A stretch of 64,000 nucleotides of DNA from Methanosarcina flavescens (GCF_001304615.2 NZ_CP032683.1:1798001-1862000); one strand, 5' to 3'; numbered from the stretch's first letter, positions 50,918 to 61,257 are shown. Translations and numbers: made by a program. The notes: generated from the sequence alone by a model not told the origin.

Positions 50918-52003
50918 TCAACCATTCTCGGTGTTAAAATTGTCTCCAAATATTTTGTAGAATAAGAGACCTGAAATAGCCAGAAAGGCAGCTCCTAATG
51001 CTGTTTCCCTAAAACCGAAAAGCTGGGAAGAAACTCCCCCTAGGAGAGCGCCTGCAACTCCTGCAGCGCCAATCATTGAGTTGATAAGACCCGCTACTGT
51101 TGCTTTATCTGGATTCAGTTCGACAACTTGGCGGGTGGAGCCCACATACAAAAAAGACCAGGCACAGGCAACGAGAAACATACTGGGTATAATATAAAGA
51201 TAAAATGGAGCTAGTGCATAACTCACAAAGCCAATAGCTGAAATAAGGTATCCTGCATAGATCAGTTTCCTGTTTTCAAAGGAATCCAGCCTGCACATAA
51301 TTAAAAACTGGATTGCGGGGTTAATAGCGTAGATAAATCCTATCCAGAAAGCACTTGCTCCTAGCTGCTTAAGATACAGAGGATAAAATGCCCAGACTCC
51401 CAGGGCTCCGGTATGGCGGAGGAAAAGAGGAAAATAGATTCCTGAATTCTTCAACAGAGTATTCAAAGAAAAGTATGAAACGCCAAGCCTGGGTTTTAGA
51501 ACGCTTTTCAATTTTAAGGCCTTTAAAAAACATAATAGGTAAAAAGTGGCAGAAAGCAAGAAGAGTATGTTCATTTTTTTTCCTATAAGACCTGCTAACA
51601 GGAAGCCAGCCAGCCATCCCAGAGAACCTAGGGAAATAAATCTTCCCAGGCTCTTTTTCTGGTAGTACACATACATAATCAATGCTCCAGGGCAAATTCC
51701 TACGGTGAAACCTGTAAAAGCTCTTGAAAGCATTAGAGAACCCGGATCATTGGCAAAAATCTGAAGGAAAAAAGCTACAGATGAAAATCCAAGACCTCCA
51801 AGGAGAATTGTGCGTAAATTATGAAAGTCTCCAAGCCGGCCGAAGATAAAGGAGGAAAGCAAGATCGCAGCTGAGTAAATACTCACTATGAGACCTACCT
51901 AAAAATAAGAAGCTCCAAAGGATGTTGCAAATACAGGAATGAAGAATAAAGAAAGCACATTTGCTGTATTCGAGAGGAACTGGATCTTATTTACCTGTAT
52001 CAA
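50918..52003 (-). CDS. MFS transporter interrupted in frame by one UAG codon
   Basis: From 51898 to 50918 the sequence reads VGLIVSIYSAAILLSSFIFGRLGD and on through the remaining helices of a major facilitator, with no further defect. Directly upstream, in the same frame, NKIQFLSNTANVLSLFF and IPVFATSFGASYF encode the first MFS helix. Only a TAG at 51899-51901 separates the two. In relatives this site is usually within xxFQVGLI, so TAG may stand for CAG (Gln). In Methanosarcina UAG can be decoded as pyrrolysine, so this may be one 361-codon gene or a nonsense mutant. The start (TTG at 52003 taken here) is uncertain. The transported substrate is unknown. Confidence 0.75.
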
Positions 52004-52245
52004 GCAATCAACACCAGAAAAGCATGGGTGCAGTCTATTAATATTGTTTCCGTTTTTGTTAGGAAATACTTTCGTCGGGCACACGGTAGTCTTTAGTAGA
52101 ACGGCTTGCATACCGTAGCGAGATTTAAGGTATTTTTACTGAACGCTGCATTCAACGCTACTTAAAGCCTGATGGCATATAGATTAAAACTTTCGAAACT
52201 AGGTTGAGAATTGGGTCAACAGTCCCACTGAGATGATTTATGAAC

Positions 52246-52325
52246 TTGGATTCAAACATAGTGTAAAGCCTTTATCCAAAAGCCTTTGGATTCAAACATA
52301 GTGTAAAGCCTTTATCCAAAAGCCT
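52246..52325. repeat. 40-bp direct repeat, two copies
   Basis: The units at 52246-52285 and 52286-52325 are identical or nearly so; each contains TTGGATTCAAACATAGTG and AAAGCCTTTATCCAAAAGCC. CTTTTGGATAAAGGCTTT-type complementarity within the unit gives a weak hairpin. The rest of 52326-52604 is AT-rich with no gene. Confidence 0.85.
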
Positions 52326-52604
52326 TATAGGGGCAAAACCTTCTAAATTGCCTGCGAGTGGTTACTGCAACCAGGACAAAAAAACATAAAATATAACTTA
52401 GACAATAGGAATTAAAACATAAGATTTAGCAGATTAAATTTAGTAGATTAAAGTTTAAAGCAGTGAAAACACAAGATAAAAAGAATAAAGAGAACTCTAC
52501 AAATATCTGGCTACAACCTTTGTCTGGCTATAACCTTTCTTGTAGTAGATTCATTAAAAGATATAAATTTTGAGATACGTTACTTTGAAATCTTGTCTGA
52601 AATA

Positions 52605-52783
52605 TGTCTGAATATCTGGAACATGTCTGAATATCTGGAACATGTCTGAATATCTGGAACATGTCTGAATATCTGGAACATGTCTGAATATCTGGAACAT
52701 GTCTGAATATCTGGAACATGTCTGAATATCTGGAACATGTCTGAATATCTGGAACATGTCTGAATATCTGGAACATGTCTGGA
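52605..52783. repeat. 19-bp tandem array, nine copies plus a partial
   Basis: TGTCTGAATATCTGGAACA repeats exactly with period 19 from 52605 (starts at 52624, 52643 and so on to 52757), ending in a partial unit at 52776. There are no spacers, so it is not CRISPR. It lies 250-430 bases upstream of rpa. Because 19 is not a multiple of three, all three frames stay open on the minus strand, which explains the repetitive reading frames there. Confidence 0.95.
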
Positions 52784-53034
52784 AATGCTAAAATGCGCGT
52801 AAAACTTAACTGAGACATTCTTAACTTTTATAGTAATACCAAATTTTCTAATCAACTGCTATCATAAACATTTATAAACAATTTTTAGATTGTATACCTT
52901 AATGCCGAAACTTGATCCAAAGCAATATCCTCACTAGCAGCAACCTTACCAGCACATTACTGCCACCGGAACTTAAACAAATAAAAAACACTGAAAAAAC
53001 ACTGAAAATAAGAATTATACTTTAAAGGGATAAT

Positions 53035-54489
53035 ATGACAGATATTGAATCGATATATAAAAAGCTCAGCCATGTCATCAGTAAAGAAGATTTTCTGCAG
53101 CGTGTCCAGAAGAAGATGGAAAGCATGGGCGGGCTTTGTGATGAACCTATGGCTGCCATGCTGGTTGCCAATGAACTCGGATTTTCAGATGTAGGTCGGG
53201 ACAGTGTAAAGATTGAGGACATTAAAGCCGAGAACGGACCAGTTAACTTTATTGCAAGGGTATTATCGGTTTTTGATGCCAAGGAATTTACCCGGAATGA
53301 CGGGACGATAGGCAGGGTAGGAAATTTAATTGTCGGAGATGAGACCGGAAAAATAAAGGTTACTCTCTGGGACAATATGGCGGATCTCATTAAGGTTGGA
53401 AAAATCAAAACAGGGCAAACCCTCCAGATCAGCGGCTATGCAAAGCAGGGATACTCCGGAGTGGAAGTCAATGTAGGAAATAATGGAGTCATAACCGAAA
53501 GTGAAGAAGAAATCGATGTGGCTGCAAGCAGCCAGAAGATTAAGGATGTAAAGGATGGCATGGGAGACCTGAATTTGGTAGGTAAAGTTCTTGAAGTCTC
53601 AGAAATAAGGACTTTCCAGAGAAAAGACGGTAGCAGCGGAAAGGTTGGAAGCCTGCTCCTAGGGGATGCAACAGGCACAATCAGGGTGACATTATGGGAT
53701 GAGAAGACCGAGTTTCTGAACCAGATAGAATATGGAGATACTGTGGAACTTGTCAATGCTTATGCCCGGGAAAATGCATTTAGTCAGAAAGTTGAGCTGC
53801 AGGTAGGAAGCCGAAGTATAATCCGGAAAAGTGAGAAAAAAATCGAGTATGAGGAGAAATTTACCCCGATTGCGGATATCAGTGCCGATATGAACGATAT
53901 CAATGTTTCTGGGAGGGTACTGGACATTGGGGAAACTCGCACCTTTGAGAAAAAAGATGGGTCTACCGGAAGAGTTGGAAATCTCCTTCTTGGGGATTCC
54001 ACAGGCAAAATCAGGCTAACTCTCTGGAATGAAAAAACCGATTTTCTGGATGAGATTGATTTTGACGAGACAATAGAAGTACTCCATGCCTATTCTCGGG
54101 AAAATGCTTTCAACCAGCAGGTGGAGCTGAATCTGGGAAGCAGAGGGATAATCCAGAAAAGTGAGAAGGAAATTGAGTATAGAGAAAAGTTTACGGATAT
54201 CGCTGATATTGTCCCTGGGGAGAGTTACTCAGTCCAGGGGAAAGTTTACGAAATTGGAGAACTCCGGGAGTTTGAGAGGGAAGACGGAACCGAAAATGTG
54301 GTTGCAAATCTGCAACTTAAAGACGAAACCGGCAGCATAAGGTTAACTCTCTGGGGAGAGCAGGCATATGTTATCGAAGATCTTGATATTGATTCCGAGA
54401 TACAGGTTATTAACGCATATGCGAAATATGGCCTGAACGAGGAAATCGAGTTGAGTGTCGGGAACCGAAGCAGAGTGATTATACTTTGA
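53035..54489 (+). CDS. rpa: replication protein A, four OB folds
   Basis: The 484-residue single-stranded-DNA-binding protein has four tandem OB folds at about 65-160, 166-265, 278-380 and 388-484. Each shows a similar core, such as GRVGNLIVGDETGKIKVTLW in the first and GSLLLGDATGTIRVTLW in the second. There is no zinc finger. This fits the RPA1 type of Methanosarcina, which differs from the two smaller zinc-finger RPAs of the same organisms. AAAGGGA lies before the ATG at 53035. The second and third OB folds are especially alike, suggesting internal duplication. Confidence 0.96.
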   Translation: MTDIESIYKKLSHVISKEDFLQRVQKKMESMGGLCDEPMAAMLVANELGFSDVGRDSVKIEDIKAENGPVNFIARVLSVFDAKEFTRNDGTIGRVGNLIVGDETGKIKVTLWDNMADLIKVGKIKTGQTLQISGYAKQGYSGVEVNVGNNGVITESEEEIDVAASSQKIKDVKDGMGDLNLVGKVLEVSEIRTFQRKDGSSGKVGSLLLGDATGTIRVTLWDEKTEFLNQIEYGDTVELVNAYARENAFSQKVELQVGSRSIIRKSEKKIEYEEKFTPIADISADMNDINVSGRVLDIGETRTFEKKDGSTGRVGNLLLGDSTGKIRLTLWNEKTDFLDEIDFDETIEVLHAYSRENAFNQQVELNLGSRGIIQKSEKEIEYREKFTDIADIVPGESYSVQGKVYEIGELREFEREDGTENVVANLQLKDETGSIRLTLWGEQAYVIEDLDIDSEIQVINAYAKYGLNEEIELSVGNRSRVIIL

Positions 54490-54570
54490 TCATTCCCCTT
54501 CTTCGCTTTATTTCCTGATTTACTCCTTCAACCTGTGCTTTATCAAGATAAAAGTTTACGAAGTTGCGTT

Positions 54571-54789
54571 CCAGTAGAAATTAAGGGGTCTAAAAATTTC
54601 CTGTGAGAAAAATAGAAAGCATTACAAATATAATTTGAGTTTTTTCTAAACTGTATAAGCCTGCTTTCTAAAATATACTTTTCCTCTGCACCTATTCTTT
54701 ATACTTTCTGCAGACGGCTGAAGATATTTCATTCTCAGCAAAAATCTCCAGTGGAAACAAAGGGGTTCTGAAAAAATTCCTGCGAAAAT
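54571..54789. repeat. imperfect 41-bp direct repeat
   Basis: CCAGTAGAAATTAAGGGG (54571) and CCAGTGGAAACAAAGGGG (54749) each continue with TCTaAAAA and TTCCTGyGA-type sequence for about 41 bases. No gene is supported here; the 88-codon frame on the minus strand (54692-54958) has no family-like sequence. Confidence 0.55.
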
Positions 54790-54970
54790 CCCTTAAATTT
54801 TTCTTCATGAAAAGCAAAAGGTACCTTAAAAAGAATGCCCTCCTTACTTCTTGCAAACTTCTATTCTCTTCAAAAAAAGCAAATGCCGTTATCGTTATGT
54901 ACCATTGACTCATATATATAAGTGTCACAAAAACATCCGAAAAGTGTGGGGAAGACACTTAGAGGGAGCG

Positions 54971-55030
54971 GACAAAAAAAATAAATCCGAAAACTGAGGA
55001 GACAAAAGAAATAAATCCGAAAACTAAGGA
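54971..55030. repeat. 30-bp tandem repeat, two copies
   Basis: The units 54971-55000 and 55001-55030 differ at two positions and contain ATAAATCCGAAAACT. A TATA-like CATATATATAAG lies at about 54910 and the small hairpin AAGTGT/ACACTT at about 54943-54961, so the array may lie in the leader of the CBS gene at 55205. Confidence 0.8.
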
Positions 55031-55204
55031 TTTACCGGAATGTCACCTTCAAAAAGCTAATTATTGCAGGATCTGAACCGGAGGGAAGACTAAAGTAGTC
55101 TGAAATCTTTTTCCAAAGGAAACTGGAAGCCTGAGATGAGCTTTTGTATCGTGAATTTTATATTGAATTGCCGGAGTTTGGAACGGAAGGGGGAACGGCA
55201 GTAA

Positions 55205-56470
55205 ATGGCAGATGGACCTGAGAGGGACATGGATGCTGATAATGGAAAATATGCTGGCATTCACAACAGAGAGATTGAAAGAGAGCTCTCAGTTGCTGAA
55301 GTTATGAATAAAGCAGTTATAGTAATGGATATCAACTCAGATATTCCTGCTATTGCAAGGGAAATGGTCAGTCGTGATGCAGGAAGCGTCATTATCACTG
55401 AGAATGGTAAGGCTACGGGCATCATAACTGAAAGAGATCTTGTAAAAAGTATTGTTACAGAAAACAGAAAACCAGATGAAGTGAAAGCGGAGGAAGTCCT
55501 CTCAAGCCCTCTTATAACTATAGAGCCTGAAACTGATATAATAAAAGCTTCCGAAATCATGTTAAAGGCAAATATTAAAAGGCTGCCAGTCCTGAAAGAC
55601 AGAACAGTAGTAGGAGTAATTTCGAATACTGATATCCTGATGGTAACACCTGGACTTAATACTATTCTTAAAGACCTTATTGAAATGAATAGAGACGCTC
55701 TCCTCTCCATTCCACCAAGAGACGAGATCCCAGATTTAAAAAATTCCAGAATAAATGTATGTGAATCCTGTGACTCTATTTCCATTGACCTCAGGTACCT
55801 AGACGGCAGGTATTTATGCGGAAACTGTCGGCATGAACAGGATATAGAGGCTGACAGGGGAAGATATGCTGGTATCCACAATAGGGATGTCGGTAAAGTT
55901 TCGGTTGCTCAAGCTATGAACAAGGCAGTCATAGTAATGGACATCGACTCAGATATTCCTGCTATTGCAAGAGAGATGGTCGGTCGTGATGCAGGAAGCG
56001 TTATTATCACTGAGAATGGTAAGGCTATGGGCATCATAACTGAAAGGGATCTGGTAAAAGGTATTGTTACAGAAAACAGAAAACCAGATGAAGTGAGAGC
56101 GGAGGATATTCTCTCAAGTCCTCTTATAACTATAGAACCCGAAAAAAGTATTGCAGAAGCTTCCAAAATTATGTTAAAAGCAAACATTAAAAGATTGCCA
56201 GTTTTGGAAGACAGAACAGTAATAGGAGTAATTTCGAATACTGATATCCTGATGGTAACACCTGGACTTAGTACTATTCTTAAAGATCTTATTGATATGA
56301 ATAGAGAGGCTCTACTATCTGTCCCATCAATTGAAGAGATTTCAGAGTCAGAAGATTTTCCCTCGGGTATATGTGAATCCTGTTATACTTTCTCATATGA
56401 CCTTAGATTAGTGAATGGACAGTACTTATGTGGAAGATGTCGGGAAGAAATAGGGGAAAATTACGAGTAA
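55205..56470 (+). CDS. duplicated CBS-pair plus zinc-ribbon protein
   Basis: The 421-residue protein is two copies of one module. Each module begins with GKYAGIHNR or GRYAGIHNR, continues with a pair of CBS domains (VAEVMNKAVIVMDI, GIITERDLVK, VGVISNTDILMVTPGL) and ends in a four-cysteine ribbon: CESC...CGNC at about 182-204 and CESC...CGRC at about 387-409. CBS pairs bind adenine nucleotides or SAM and act as sensors; the ribbon suggests contact with nucleic acid or protein. The two halves are alike even at the DNA level. It is the first of five CBS genes in a row. The ATG at 55205 follows a GGGGGAA sequence. Confidence 0.92.
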   Translation: MADGPERDMDADNGKYAGIHNREIERELSVAEVMNKAVIVMDINSDIPAIAREMVSRDAGSVIITENGKATGIITERDLVKSIVTENRKPDEVKAEEVLSSPLITIEPETDIIKASEIMLKANIKRLPVLKDRTVVGVISNTDILMVTPGLNTILKDLIEMNRDALLSIPPRDEIPDLKNSRINVCESCDSISIDLRYLDGRYLCGNCRHEQDIEADRGRYAGIHNRDVGKVSVAQAMNKAVIVMDIDSDIPAIAREMVGRDAGSVIITENGKAMGIITERDLVKGIVTENRKPDEVRAEDILSSPLITIEPEKSIAEASKIMLKANIKRLPVLEDRTVIGVISNTDILMVTPGLSTILKDLIDMNREALLSVPSIEEISESEDFPSGICESCYTFSYDLRLVNGQYLCGRCREEIGENYE

Positions 56471-56546
56471 TATATAATCTTGAATATAATCTTGAAATAG
56501 TAATTTCCAGAAATTCTTTTCTAAAGGGAGTATAGGAAGGTAAGCA

Positions 56547-57362
56547 ATGAACGTTAGCGAGATTATGTCAGAAGAGCCTGTGAGCATCAAAGAGGAGGAC
56601 TTTGTTACTCATGCCCGTCAGCTGATGCGAAACCACCTTCTTCGAAGCCTCGTTGTTATTGACGAAGAGAACAGGCTTGTTGGAATGTTGAACGACCAGG
56701 ATATCTTGAGGGTTACATCTACACGCTCAAATATCACAGTAGGGGGGTATGCAAGCCAGTCTCCTACAATCACCCCAGATATGGATATCATGAAGGCTGC
56801 AAAGTTAATGGTAGAATCAAAGCAAAATAGAGTTCCGGTTGTTAAGTCAACTACGGACCGCACCGTTATTGGAATTCTCAGCAGTGTGGATATTCTTAGA
56901 AATGTGGAAGTCCCAAAAAATGTTCCCAGGACACTGGAGGCTATAATGACAAAAAAAGTCAAAACCTGTTCGCCAGAGGACAAAGTTAACACGGTTTGGG
57001 GGCATATGCTTGAGACAGATTATACGGGTATTCCTGTTGTCTCAAAGAAGGGCGAGCCCATTGGAATGATAACCAGAAGGGACATAATCAAATCAGGTGC
57101 AGTCCGTATTGAAGTTGAAGACGAAAGACGTACAAGGCCTAATGACAGCCCGAAAGTTGAGAGGGTAATGTCAACTCCTACCTATACACTTTCTGAAAAT
57201 GACTCAGTCCAGAGTGCAATTGAGATGATTGTTCGCTATGATATCGGAAGAGTTACCATAGTAAATGAAAAGGGTAGAGTTTCCGGAATCGTTGATAGAC
57301 AGGATCTTCTGGAATCTATTGTCAATGTATGGCCCGAAAAACTCCTCGATAATCGCTTTTGA
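56547..57362 (+). CDS. four-CBS-domain protein
   Basis: The 271-residue protein consists of four CBS domains and nothing else. Landmarks are [88 protein letters not shown] and [13 protein letters not shown]. Such stand-alone proteins fold as two Bateman modules that bind adenosyl ligands; partner and output are unknown. GGAAGG before the ATG at 56547 is the ribosome binding site. It lies 76 bases after the first CBS gene. Confidence 0.93.
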   Translation: MNVSEIMSEEPVSIKEEDFVTHARQLMRNHLLRSLVVIDEENRLVGMLNDQDILRVTSTRSNITVGGYASQSPTITPDMDIMKAAKLMVESKQNRVPVVKSTTDRTVIGILSSVDILRNVEVPKNVPRTLEAIMTKKVKTCSPEDKVNTVWGHMLETDYTGIPVVSKKGEPIGMITRRDIIKSGAVRIEVEDERRTRPNDSPKVERVMSTPTYTLSENDSVQSAIEMIVRYDIGRVTIVNEKGRVSGIVDRQDLLESIVNVWPEKLLDNRF

Positions 57363-57653
57363 AAGAAATTATATGGGATATCTTTGGTGAAGATATAGCG
57401 ACTAACTGAAGGCAACAACTGACAGAGAATTAACCTGAGAAGCAGTTGCGTATTTTCACGCAAAAAGATTATAACATCAAAGATCATCATTAATAATAAT
57501 TATAAATTCACAAATAAAGGAAACTTCTAGGAAAGATTCGGGAGAAATTGCTTTCAGGTTTTATTTTTTCCAGGAGCAAACCCGTGCCTGCTAAAAATTG
57601 AACTGTGGACTTCAGGTAAATTTCTGCAAGACAGAAAGAAAAAGAAACGGAAT

Positions 57654-58682
57654 ATGAAAAAAGCAATTAACTGTAACTCGAATTCGGTGATCCTATTGAA
57701 CAGAAATAATACATTTTCGTCCGTCGATAAGATGAAAGTTCAGCCAGGTGTGAGCAAGTCCAAGAAAGCGCAGCACAAAGACCCGCATACGATTAGCAGC
57801 ATGGGCACTATGCGAATAGGTCCTGAGTTTAAATCCCGTATTTCAGAACATGAGGGAAAGATCCTGGCCCTGGCAACAAGAAATGTAGTAACCCTCCCTC
57901 CTACCGCAACAATCATGGAAGCAATCAGAATTATGACTGAGAGGAGGTTCCGGCGCATTCCTATTACAGACGCCGGAACGAGAAGACTGGAAGGGGTGGT
58001 TACTTCCGTGGACATTATCGATTTTCTGGGGGGTGGCAAAAAGAACCTGCTTGTTGAGAATCGCTTTAAAGGTAACCTTCTGGCTGCAATCAATGCCGAA
58101 GTAAGGCAAATAATGGAAACTGATATTCCTTATCTCAATGACCAGGCCGACTTTAAAGATGCAGTCTCAATGATGCTCGAAAGAAGGACAGGCGGACTGC
58201 CAATTGTGAATAATAACATGCAGGTTGTTGCAATCTTTACCGAAAGGAATGCAATTGAGCTGATGGGCGGGCTTGTGACAAATCGGACTGTTGATGAGTA
58301 CATGACCGAGAATGTCAAGATGGTATCAACCGATACACCTATTGGTCAGGCAGCAAGAGTAATGGTAAATAACAGACTCCGAAGGCTTCCTGTAGTTAAG
58401 GATGGGATCTTTGCGGGAATTGTCACTGCCTCTGATATTGTCCATTTCCTTGGCAGAGGAGATGCTTTCACCAAATTGACAACAGGAAATATTCATGAAG
58501 CACTTGACCAGCCTGTAGGATCTATCGTCTCAAAAGAACTGATATGGACTGGACCGGGGACAGACCTGGGAAAGGCAATGGAAATAATGCTTGAGAAAAA
58601 GATAGGTTCACTCCCGGTTCTGGAGGATGGGGTGCTCCGTGGCATCATTACTGAAAGGGATTTCCTGAGATCGCTTGAATGA
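57654..58682 (+). CDS. four-CBS-domain protein with N-terminal tail
   Basis: The 342-residue protein has a 60-residue basic, low-complexity N-terminus and then four CBS domains: [17 protein letters not shown] with [49 protein letters not shown] with [15 protein letters not shown], and [15 protein letters not shown] with [12 protein letters not shown]. The start at 57654 lacks a strong site and a later start before RIGPEFKSR is possible. A hairpin follows its stop codon. Confidence 0.92.
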   Translation: MKKAINCNSNSVILLNRNNTFSSVDKMKVQPGVSKSKKAQHKDPHTISSMGTMRIGPEFKSRISEHEGKILALATRNVVTLPPTATIMEAIRIMTERRFRRIPITDAGTRRLEGVVTSVDIIDFLGGGKKNLLVENRFKGNLLAAINAEVRQIMETDIPYLNDQADFKDAVSMMLERRTGGLPIVNNNMQVVAIFTERNAIELMGGLVTNRTVDEYMTENVKMVSTDTPIGQAARVMVNNRLRRLPVVKDGIFAGIVTASDIVHFLGRGDAFTKLTTGNIHEALDQPVGSIVSKELIWTGPGTDLGKAMEIMLEKKIGSLPVLEDGVLRGIITERDFLRSLE

Positions 58683-58737
58683 ATTCCGGAAGACAATGAA
58701 TTGATTGGAACCAATCCCTGTTAGTTTGAAGCGATGC

Positions 58738-58778
58738 GGGACAGTTCGAGCTGGCAAAAATTGACGAAAAACTGTCCC
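58738..58778 (+). terminator. inverted repeat after the third CBS gene
   Basis: GGGACAGTT (58738-58746) and AACTGTCCC (58770-58778) form nine perfect pairs with a loop of about 23 bases. It lies 55 bases after the stop codon. No T-run follows, so it may be a terminator, a processing site or an operator. Confidence 0.45.
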
Positions 58779-58826
58779 AAACGTCCTCAAACTATCCCGG
58801 AATTTGATGCAGTTTAGTGAAATTGG

Positions 58827-58886
58827 AGTGTAAGAACTGGATCTGAAGTGTAAGAACTGGATCTGGAGTGTAAGAACTGGAATTAC
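58827..58886. repeat. 20-bp tandem repeat, three copies
   Basis: AGTGTAAGAACTGGATCTGA and variants occur at 58827, 58847 and 58867. The rest of the 518-base gap before the next CBS gene has no coding sequence. A TATA-like TATATA at 59113-59118 inside TAGCGTATATAGCTA could be that gene's promoter. Confidence 0.85.
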
Positions 58887-59200
58887 AATAGACCCGGAAT
58901 TAGAATAGGTCCGAAGGTTTTCGGATTTAATCTTTAGAGAGCTTAAGTTTTCAGAAGTTTTGGAGGAAAGAAGATTCCCTAGTAGATAGACTGAGAAGTA
59001 ACTCGACTTTGAATGTTCAGGATTTTGAAGTGTGGCTCATTTTGAACAGAATTTTTTCAAGTTAGCCCTCACTTCAACAAAAAGCGTATGTTACTTCTCT
59101 AAAACTTTAGCGTATATAGCTAAAAATTGTGAAGTCTGCAATCAATTCAAAAACTATAATTATCGATACTTATATATTGTGAAAGTGAAGGAGGTACTTC

Positions 59201-60046
59201 ATGAACGTGGCGGACATCATGAGCTCACCTGTGTATGTTATAAATGAAGATGAGCCCGTGTCACATGCGAGAAAACTGATGTTAAGACATAAAATCAGTA
59301 CGTTGCTTGTCCTCAACGAGGGCAAGATGGTGGGAATCGTCACAAAATCAGATATCGTTAACCGGCTGGCTCAGGCCGAACCCCTCTGGAGGAGGAGGCC
59401 AATAGACCAGGTGCCTATCAAGTTATTGATGACTGAATCGGTTATTACCATCTATCCCGAAGCCTCTATTTCCCAGGCAGCTGCCTTAATGCTTGAGAAC
59501 AGGGTGCATAACATTCCGGTAGTAAAGAACGATATTGTAGGCATTGTAACCAGGACAGATCTTGTGCGCTATGTTGCGGAAAACGACGAGGAAATAAAAA
59601 CAAAAATCTCCAAATTAATGACGGAGGACATCATTTCTGTTCACAGACATCATACTATCAACCATGTAATTGACGAAATGAACAGAAATGAGATCGAAAG
59701 AGTAGTCGTTAAAGATGATGCAGGAAAACCAGTGGGGATTATTTCCAGCAAAAGCCTTGCTTTAAACCTCTTAACTGACTTTCAGGGCGAACTTTCCACA
59801 AAAAACATAAAAATGACTCGTAGATCTTCCCCTGGGGGCCAGAAGACCTATAGATACGTAAAAGAGGTGCCTTTGACTGCAGAAGACATTATGGTTTCTC
59901 CGATAGTTTCCATTGACGTAAATGAAAACGTCAGTGCAGCCGCAAAAAAAATGATTGAAGAAGGACTGACTGCGCTACCTGTCAGTGACGGAGAAGATAT
60001 AGTGGGCATATTAAGCAGAACCGACATTATGAAAGCCATCCTCTGA
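59201..60046 (+). CDS. four-CBS-domain protein
   Basis: The 281-residue protein has four CBS domains: [44 protein letters not shown] with [25 protein letters not shown] with [12 protein letters not shown], and [15 protein letters not shown] with [13 protein letters not shown] basic linker ([20 protein letters not shown]) joins the third and fourth. AAGGAGGT six bases before the ATG at 59201 is a strong ribosome binding site. Confidence 0.94.
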   Translation: MNVADIMSSPVYVINEDEPVSHARKLMLRHKISTLLVLNEGKMVGIVTKSDIVNRLAQAEPLWRRRPIDQVPIKLLMTESVITIYPEASISQAAALMLENRVHNIPVVKNDIVGIVTRTDLVRYVAENDEEIKTKISKLMTEDIISVHRHHTINHVIDEMNRNEIERVVVKDDAGKPVGIISSKSLALNLLTDFQGELSTKNIKMTRRSSPGGQKTYRYVKEVPLTAEDIMVSPIVSIDVNENVSAAAKKMIEEGLTALPVSDGEDIVGILSRTDIMKAIL

Positions 60047-60215
60047 TGTAGTGCGAGGTACATGCTGCATAAAAAATATCGATATAGAAGCTAATAAATC
60101 GGCAAAAAGTAAGAGAAAGATGCAAAATTAAAGCACAGGAAAACGGATGAAGAAAACACGCAAAAATTGCGAAAAAGTATAATTCAAAATTCTGGATACG
60201 CATGAGGTGAATTGC

Positions 60216-60992
60216 ATGCAAGTTAAAGACATAATGGTACAGCCATATAAAATTAGCAAGTCAGACACCATATCTCACGCCCTAGACCTTATGGAAAAGA
60301 AGGATACAAAACGCCTGCTAGTAGTCAACGGCGATCAGGTACTCGGTGTACTTACAATGAGAAGTCTGACAGAGCAGCTCGGAACTCGCAAGAAACTGAG
60401 CAAACCTGCATCCTCTCTGCATGTTGCAACAGCCGTATCCGACAACTTTGTAAAGGTTCTGCCCGATACTGATATCAGGGATGCCCTTACCCTGATGAAA
60501 AAGAAAAGTGGCGTAATTATTGTCACTGATAACGGAAACGCCCTGGGCTGGGTAACACCTCAGGAATTCATGAAAATAAACCACTTCGCAGGCTTTGTTG
60601 GGGAAGTAATGGAAAAAAACCCTATCGTTGTCAGCCCATCTGACAGAGTGAGCCACGCCAGAAGGCTTATTCTTGATAAGAATGTGGGAAGGCTGCCAGT
60701 AATTGAAAATGGAAAACTCGTAGGTATTATTGCTGAGGACGACATTGCCTTTGCCATGCGTTCTTTCAGAGACCTGGTAGCTGACAACCAGCAAGATTCA
60801 AGGATAAGGAACCTGCTGGTAGGGGACATTATGACCCGCAGTGTCGTAAGTGTCTATACCAATACCCCTCTTGCAGAAGCTGTCCAGATAATGATAGAAC
60901 ACGATGTCGGAGGTGTTCCGGTCCTTAACCTGGAAGAGGAACTTGTTGGTTTCCTGGCCCGGAGGAATATAATAAATACAATTGAGGAATAA
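60216..60992 (+). CDS. four-CBS-domain protein
   Basis: The 258-residue protein has four CBS domains: [29 protein letters not shown], a more divergent second domain with [27 protein letters not shown] with [12 protein letters not shown], and [14 protein letters not shown] with [12 protein letters not shown]. The ATG at 60216 follows GAGGTGA by six bases; the GTG at 60207 lies inside that site. It is the last of the five CBS genes, and a terminator follows. Confidence 0.93.
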   Translation: MQVKDIMVQPYKISKSDTISHALDLMEKKDTKRLLVVNGDQVLGVLTMRSLTEQLGTRKKLSKPASSLHVATAVSDNFVKVLPDTDIRDALTLMKKKSGVIIVTDNGNALGWVTPQEFMKINHFAGFVGEVMEKNPIVVSPSDRVSHARRLILDKNVGRLPVIENGKLVGIIAEDDIAFAMRSFRDLVADNQQDSRIRNLLVGDIMTRSVVSVYTNTPLAEAVQIMIEHDVGGVPVLNLEEELVGFLARRNIINTIEE

Positions 60993-61077
60993 GCTCAAAT
61001 CCAGAAAAACTGAGCCAGAAAAAACTTAATTAAGGCACTAAATCAAATAATTAAGAGAAAGAAAATAATTAAGAGAA

Positions 61078-61107
61078 GGCCTGTTCTATTAAGGCAGGCC
61101 TTTTTCA
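61078..61107 (+). terminator. terminator of the CBS array
   Basis: AGGCCTG (61078-61084) pairs perfectly with CAGGCCT (61096-61102), and a T-run follows. It is about 85 bases after the last CBS gene and is the best intrinsic-type terminator in this region. Confidence 0.75.
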
Positions 61108-61172
61108 ATTTCTAAAATTTCCTTTAGATTGATTTCTCATTTCTTAATGATTTCCGTTTTATAGTGGACCCC

Positions 61173-61257
61173 ATTTTGCAGCGGGTTCTATCCTGCAGCA
61201 AACTCTATTTTGCAGCAAGTCCTGTTTTGCAGCGAATTCTATTTTACAGTAATTTCT
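61173..61257. repeat. 17-bp degenerate tandem repeat, five copies
   Basis: Units such as ATTTTGCAGCGGGTTCT and ATTTTGCAGCAAGTCCT start at 61173, 61190, 61207, 61224 and 61241 and differ at several positions. The array lies between the CBS terminator and the convergent AIM24 gene. Confidence 0.8.

Noticed and set aside
52605-52783. CRISPR array
   Set aside because: The units are contiguous with no spacers and no cas genes are nearby.
52528-52855. Repetitive reading frames on the minus strand with MFQIFRHVPD-type repeats
   Set aside because: They arise from the 19-bp tandem array, which keeps several frames open. There is no ribosome binding site.
54692-54958. 88-codon frame on the minus strand
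   Set aside because: It overlaps direct repeats, has no ribosome binding site and no family-like sequence.
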